A program made the translations under genes and the position numbers. Below, piece after piece: positions 59,862-64,000 of a DNA stretch of 64,000 bases. The stretch comes from Nymphaea colorata. Its lineage: Eukaryota; Streptophyta; Magnoliopsida; Nymphaeales; Nymphaeaceae. A model generated the notes under the pieces. It did not search any database, was not told the origin of the DNA, and saw nothing but the letters and a program-made list of their open reading frames with translations. The stretch spans positions 16,818,040 through 16,882,039 of the forward strand of contig NC_045145.1 of assembly GCF_008831285.2 (NCBI RefSeq). Reading direction: 5' to 3'. How positions within the stretch are numbered: position 1 is the stretch's first letter; each line of letters opens with the position of its first letter.

Positions 59862-62800
59862 ATGGGTGCCCCCTCTTCTCTTGCGGCATTTGAAGAATCA
59901 CTCAAGCACCTCCAATCAGGAGACCAAACAGGGGAGCAAGAAGCCGCACCCACCCTCTTCCCCGGAGGAGTGCTCCTAGACCAGCACTACGCCATTCCAC
60001 CTCGAGACCTCAACCTCCTCCTCTTTGACCCCGCCTCAAGCTTCGTCCCCTCTCTCGTCGACCTCCAGGGCACTACTGAGTACGCAGAAGGCCCGTGGGA
60101 GCTCCATGGAGGGACGCTCAAGAGAACCCTCAACTATGTAAAGCCCGCCAAGTTCTTGATCAAGTTCGTGAAGATGGCGGAAGAGCAAACTTACATCAAA
60201 GCAGACGAACAATCATACGCGGTTGTCAAGAGACTGACCGCTCCCGACGCCCCCTACGGCAACTCCATCAGGACGGAGATACTCGTCTACATTACTGCTG
60301 GGCCTGAGACGCCCTCTGGGGAGGCGACCTCTCGCCTCGTGGTTTCATGGCAGATGATCTTCCTCCAGAGGATGCTGATGAAGGGCATGTTGGAGGGTGC
60401 AGCGAGGCAAGGTCTGAAGGAAGACGCCGAGAAGTTTGCGAAGCTGTTGGCGCAGACGGTTAAGCCGGTAGACGCGGAGGAGCTCTCGAGAGGCGGCGAC
60501 GGGTCCGACAGAGAGAGGGCGCTGGCAGGGCTGGTGAGGGAAGACGAGACGGATTGGAGGCTGGCATGGCGGTTTCTTGGGAACTTCACGGTGGCGTCCG
60601 CGGTTGCTATGGTGGTGCTCGTGACGGCACACGTCGCAATGGCAGGGGAGAGATCGAAGGAGGGGCTGGAGTTTGATTGCTTGGACTTGCCGGATTCCGC
60701 CGGAGAGGTGCTGTTCTCGGTGGTGCTGGTCGCTCAGGCTTGGTTTGCGCTCCAGATGGTCTCTCGCTTCCTCAGGGCGAGAACCCAGAGAGGTGCCCTG
60801 CTCTTCTCCGTTTTGCTTGAGACTCTGCGCCTTTTCAAAATCTTCGCATATATGCATGAGCTAGCAAACATCTTCATGAAGTTCTTCTGGTCTCTTATTC
60901 AATATAATTTCATCTCTAGGAAACACGCTTCCCATCTTAGAAAACAAAGAACCCGCTCCCCAAACAAATCTTCACTACAATGTTTTCTTTTCCTAGAAGG
61001 CTTAACGAATTTTGTTAAGTTTTTCCTTTCGCTTGGTTGATGCTTCTTATTCCATTTCTTATTCATTTCCCCACAGTTTCTTTCACTTGCTCAACGGTTC
61101 CTCTTTGGCTTCAGCGACAATTCTTTTTCATTTTAAGAATGCTTCCTACATGGTGAGAGGATTTTGATCACTGCTCGAAAAAAAGCAAAAGCTCTGGTTG
61201 CGCTAGCGTTGAAAGTTGCATCAGTACCTAGTGAAGATACAATGTACCATCATTTTGATATTGCACTAACCCCAGATAGCATATGAATTAACTATTTTTA
61301 CATCGCCAACTCAACCTGCTAAGTTATGTTCCTAATTGGAACTACTTTTACTGACCTTTTACATAGACTAACATATTTACTTTCATGCACGCATACGCAC
61401 TCGCGTGCAGGCATACACACACATAGATGGATTATTTGGTGATGCGTAAATTATACAAATACGTTTGGAAAGTTTCATTGTCTATATTGTCAGGTTTAAT
61501 CATCCTTAACTTATATATTGGATAAACATGTTACACGAATTCACCAACTTTCTTTTTTGGGTTTTCCATTTTGTAATTTTGTTATGAAACCAGATGGTGA
61601 TCATGGAGTCAAAGCACAGGGAGAAGGCTGGGTGCTTACTGTAGCTTTGATTGAGGGAACCAAATTAGCTGCTCTTGACTCAACCGGCTTTTCAGACCCA
61701 TATGTTGTTTTCACATGTGGTGGGAAATCGAAGACAAGTTCAATCAAGTTCCAAACATTGAACCCTCAGTGGAATGGTAAATCTATTGAATGTTTTCATG
61801 CACAACTATGGAAAGAAAAGAAAAAGTCTTTAATTCTAGCAGTTTGAATATGGAAAAGGTGATAGGTGGTTCTCTTTCTCATGAAATTAAAGGTTGCAGT
61901 TCGTTCAACGTCAAAGAATTGGTTTTCCTAGGAAATTTGTCCAAGACAAAGATATTTCTCTACAAATTGATTGTTTAATGAGAAAAAACATTGTATGAGC
62001 GTGTAATATGCATTTGATTGTTCCAATTAGAACAAAATAACAAAATAGTGAAGACCCATCTCTTATTTGCCACTTGATTTTAATGTTTATATTTGGCATG
62101 CAGAAACTCATCATGTTCTTTTCCTTTTCCTGCTTGGTGCCTTGTTCAGAAGTATTTGAGTTTGACGCCATGGATGATCCACCATCTGTCATGAACATTG
62201 AAGTGTACGATTCTGATGGACAATTTGATGAATCGATATGTCTTGGACGTGCAAAAATCAATTTCTTGAAGTCCAATATAGAAGATTTAGCTGATATTTG
62301 GATTCCATTGAAAGGAAAATTGGCTCAGTGTCACCAATCAAAGCTGCATCTGTGGGTTTTCTTGAGCAATACAAAAGGCACTGAAGTTGCTAAAGAATAC
62401 ATCTCAAAGATGGAGAAGCAGATCGGCAAAAAGGTGTCTTATTCCTGGCATATTAGCTGCCATACTGAAATTTTCTCTTTCTTGTTTTAGTGCAATTTAT
62501 ATTTAGATGATTAACCTGTGGAAATTTGTTTTCATCCAAAATTATATGCTTCAATACATCAATTGAGTGTCTTCCTTTTTATTTAATCACTGTAAATTTA
62601 TGTGTGTTTAAACTTTTTTGAACTATATATTGAATGCCAGTTTAAGACCAATATGAAACATGAAATAAGTTTCAAATATTAAATGGTAGAAAAGCCATGC
62701 AATTCTCCAACAAAGTGTTTTTCAAATATTGTGCAGCCACAAGCATAGGTTGCCATTGATTTACTCATTTTCTAATTTACTGTTTTTTCCGCAGTTATAT

Positions 62801-63707
62801 GAAAATCTTTCAACAGCTTACTGATCGCACCTTTAGATGAAGCTACAGAAATGTTTCTTAAATTCATTGTATAATCAGGTCTCCAACATGGCATCCAAAT
62901 GGGTAACTGGAATTCTGTTTTTCCTCTCTTGAAAGAGTCTTGTGAACATCCAACTATATGAAAAAATTATATCTTTAGAGGATAGGCACAACCCACGGCA
63001 CGATTTAAAATCCAAGTGTCTATAAAAAAAAATGCATTAAATATGTAAACAAAACAAAATGAAATATAAACATGAACAAGTTGCTTCAACAGCGTGATGG
63101 TATGAGGATAAATATGATTTTTTTCACAATAGGTGATTGATCATAAAGTAAATTCGTGAGTATGCTGTTTTGCTTTTGCGCTATGAGAAGATGAAGTACA
63201 ATTTTTCGGCAGATAAACCTAAGATCACCTCAATCAAACACAGCATTCCAGAAACTCTTCGGGTTGCCAATGGAGGAATTTCTCATCAACGATTTTGCTT
63301 GTCAATTGAAGCGCAAAATGCCACTTCAGGTGCTTTTCCTTTGCCGTAACCCGATGCAATTGCGTCAATCTATTTACACAAACTCCTGTTTTCTTCCCAA
63401 AAAAGATCGAAAGTGTCTCCTTGCAATGATCCGTGTTTGTGCAGGGTCGCCTTTTCCTATCATCAAGAGTCATAGGATTTAACGCGAACTTGTTTGGCCA
63501 AAGGACTAAGTTCTTCTTCCTGTGGGATGACATCGAAGACGTTCAAGTGGTGGCTCCATCATTGGCATCGGTCGGCAGTCCATCATTGATGATTATCTTG
63601 CGAAAAGGCAGGGGAATGGATGCCAAACATGGCGCCAAGACTCAACACGGAGAAGGCAGGCTGCGTTTCCACTTCCAGTCATTCGTACCATTCGAAGCTG
63701 CACACAA
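59862..63707 (+). CDS. C2-GRAM-VASt domain protein (3' end beyond window)
   Basis: Exons: 59862-60792, 61594-61776, 62150-62433, 63213-63329, 63445-63707, with phases matched; 592 residues plus a split codon in the window. Domains: VASt at about 33-205 (LFPGGVLLDQHY, GTTEYAEGPWE, YIKADEQSYAVV, RLVVSWQMIFLQ, MKGMLEGAARQGL), a transmembrane segment at about 241-262, C2 at about 318-430 (GWVLTVALIEG, DSTGFSDPYVVF, LNPQWN) and GRAM at about 475-560 (FQKLFGLPMEEFLINDF, LKRKMPLQGRLFLS, FFFLWDDIEDV). This is the layout of the family of At1g03370 and At5g50170, which is expected to bind membranes and lipids. Those proteins have another C2 domain at the N-terminus, missing here: an in-frame TGA lies four codons upstream of the ATG. 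The second VASt domain must lie right of the window. Exon 5 ends at a GTAAGA donor (63708). Confidence 0.85.
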
Positions 63708-64000
63708 GTAAGAATGCAATTGACATGCTCTCACTTGTTTAGCCGTTTATAGCATTTCAGAGATCATGAGTTCCATGTTTAAGATCTCACTTTCAAACCG
63801 CTTATACTGGTGTTTTATTTGCTGTTCTTTCACGACACCAAGTTCTATTTGCTGACCAGATGCTCTCTTAAGACATTAGGAGCCATCTTATTGCTTACCA
63901 AGAAATAAGTCTGTCATTTCTTTTCATCTAATGATCAGATTCAAGACTCGCAAGCGCCTGGTTTGAGTCTTTGACAAATTTTAGTTCCCCGATATCCTGC

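Noticed and set aside
60345-60857. 170-codon minus-strand frame inside the C2-GRAM gene
   Set aside because: It is a shadow of the strongly recognisable VASt coding exon on the plus strand, produced by GC-rich codon use.
63938-63968. Possible next exon of the C2-GRAM gene after ATGATCAG
   Set aside because: The phase fits, but the translation (KFKTRKRLV then stop) does not resemble the expected KTIMALWK continuation. The true exon is probably beyond the window.

Overview
The window is nuclear DNA from a flowering plant. It has large spliced genes with GT-AG introns, long AT-rich intergenic stretches, (TA)n and (CT)n microsatellites, small foldback transposon remnants, and plant-specific families: a FAR1-type factor, a plant subtilase, a plastid RNase E with a starch-binding-like domain, and a C2-GRAM-VASt protein. 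Protein similarities are recalled family knowledge, because no search could be run. The species cannot be named from this sequence.

Layout, left to right. (1) 405-662 (-): first coding exon of a CCDC22-like gene that runs off the left edge. (2) 4876-7192 (+): a FAR1-type DNA-binding protein whose 3' half is an array of small exons, each encoding one Cys-Cys-His-Cys zinc-knuckle. (3) 11167-12873 (+): an intronless type II membrane protein resembling O-fucosyltransferases. (4) 13-17.5 kb: repeat-rich spacer with a 600-bp-offset tandem duplication and a 113-bp minisatellite ending next to the subtilase TATA box. (5) 17540-22426 (+): an 11-exon subtilase with a full catalytic triad. A relic of a second subtilase lies at 24.74-25.05 kb, split by a small transposon. 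(6) 26573-30230 (+): a membrane-anchored RING-H2 ubiquitin ligase with foldback elements in its second intron and probable 3' UTR. (7) 31286-46340 (-): a complete 14-exon plastid RNase E (RNE), convergent with the RING gene. (8) 49815-55032 (+): a complete 12-exon farnesyl diphosphate synthase. (9) 59862-63707+ (+): a C2-GRAM-VASt protein that starts at its first VASt domain and runs off the right edge.

Exon models were built by hand from splice signals and frame. For the subtilase, RING, RNE, FPS and FAR1 genes the chosen exons sum to a multiple of three with no internal stop. The genes act in unrelated processes: transcription, glycosylation, proteolysis, ubiquitination, plastid RNA processing, isoprenoid synthesis and membrane lipid handling. 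This is ordinary gene-by-gene plant organisation, not a cluster.

The most unusual structure is the FAR1 gene's zinc-knuckle exon array. All internal repeat exons are symmetric (phase 2 to phase 2), so knuckle number can change without disturbing the frame. Two repeats have been remodelled by deletion or frameshift in ways that still leave usable splice sites.
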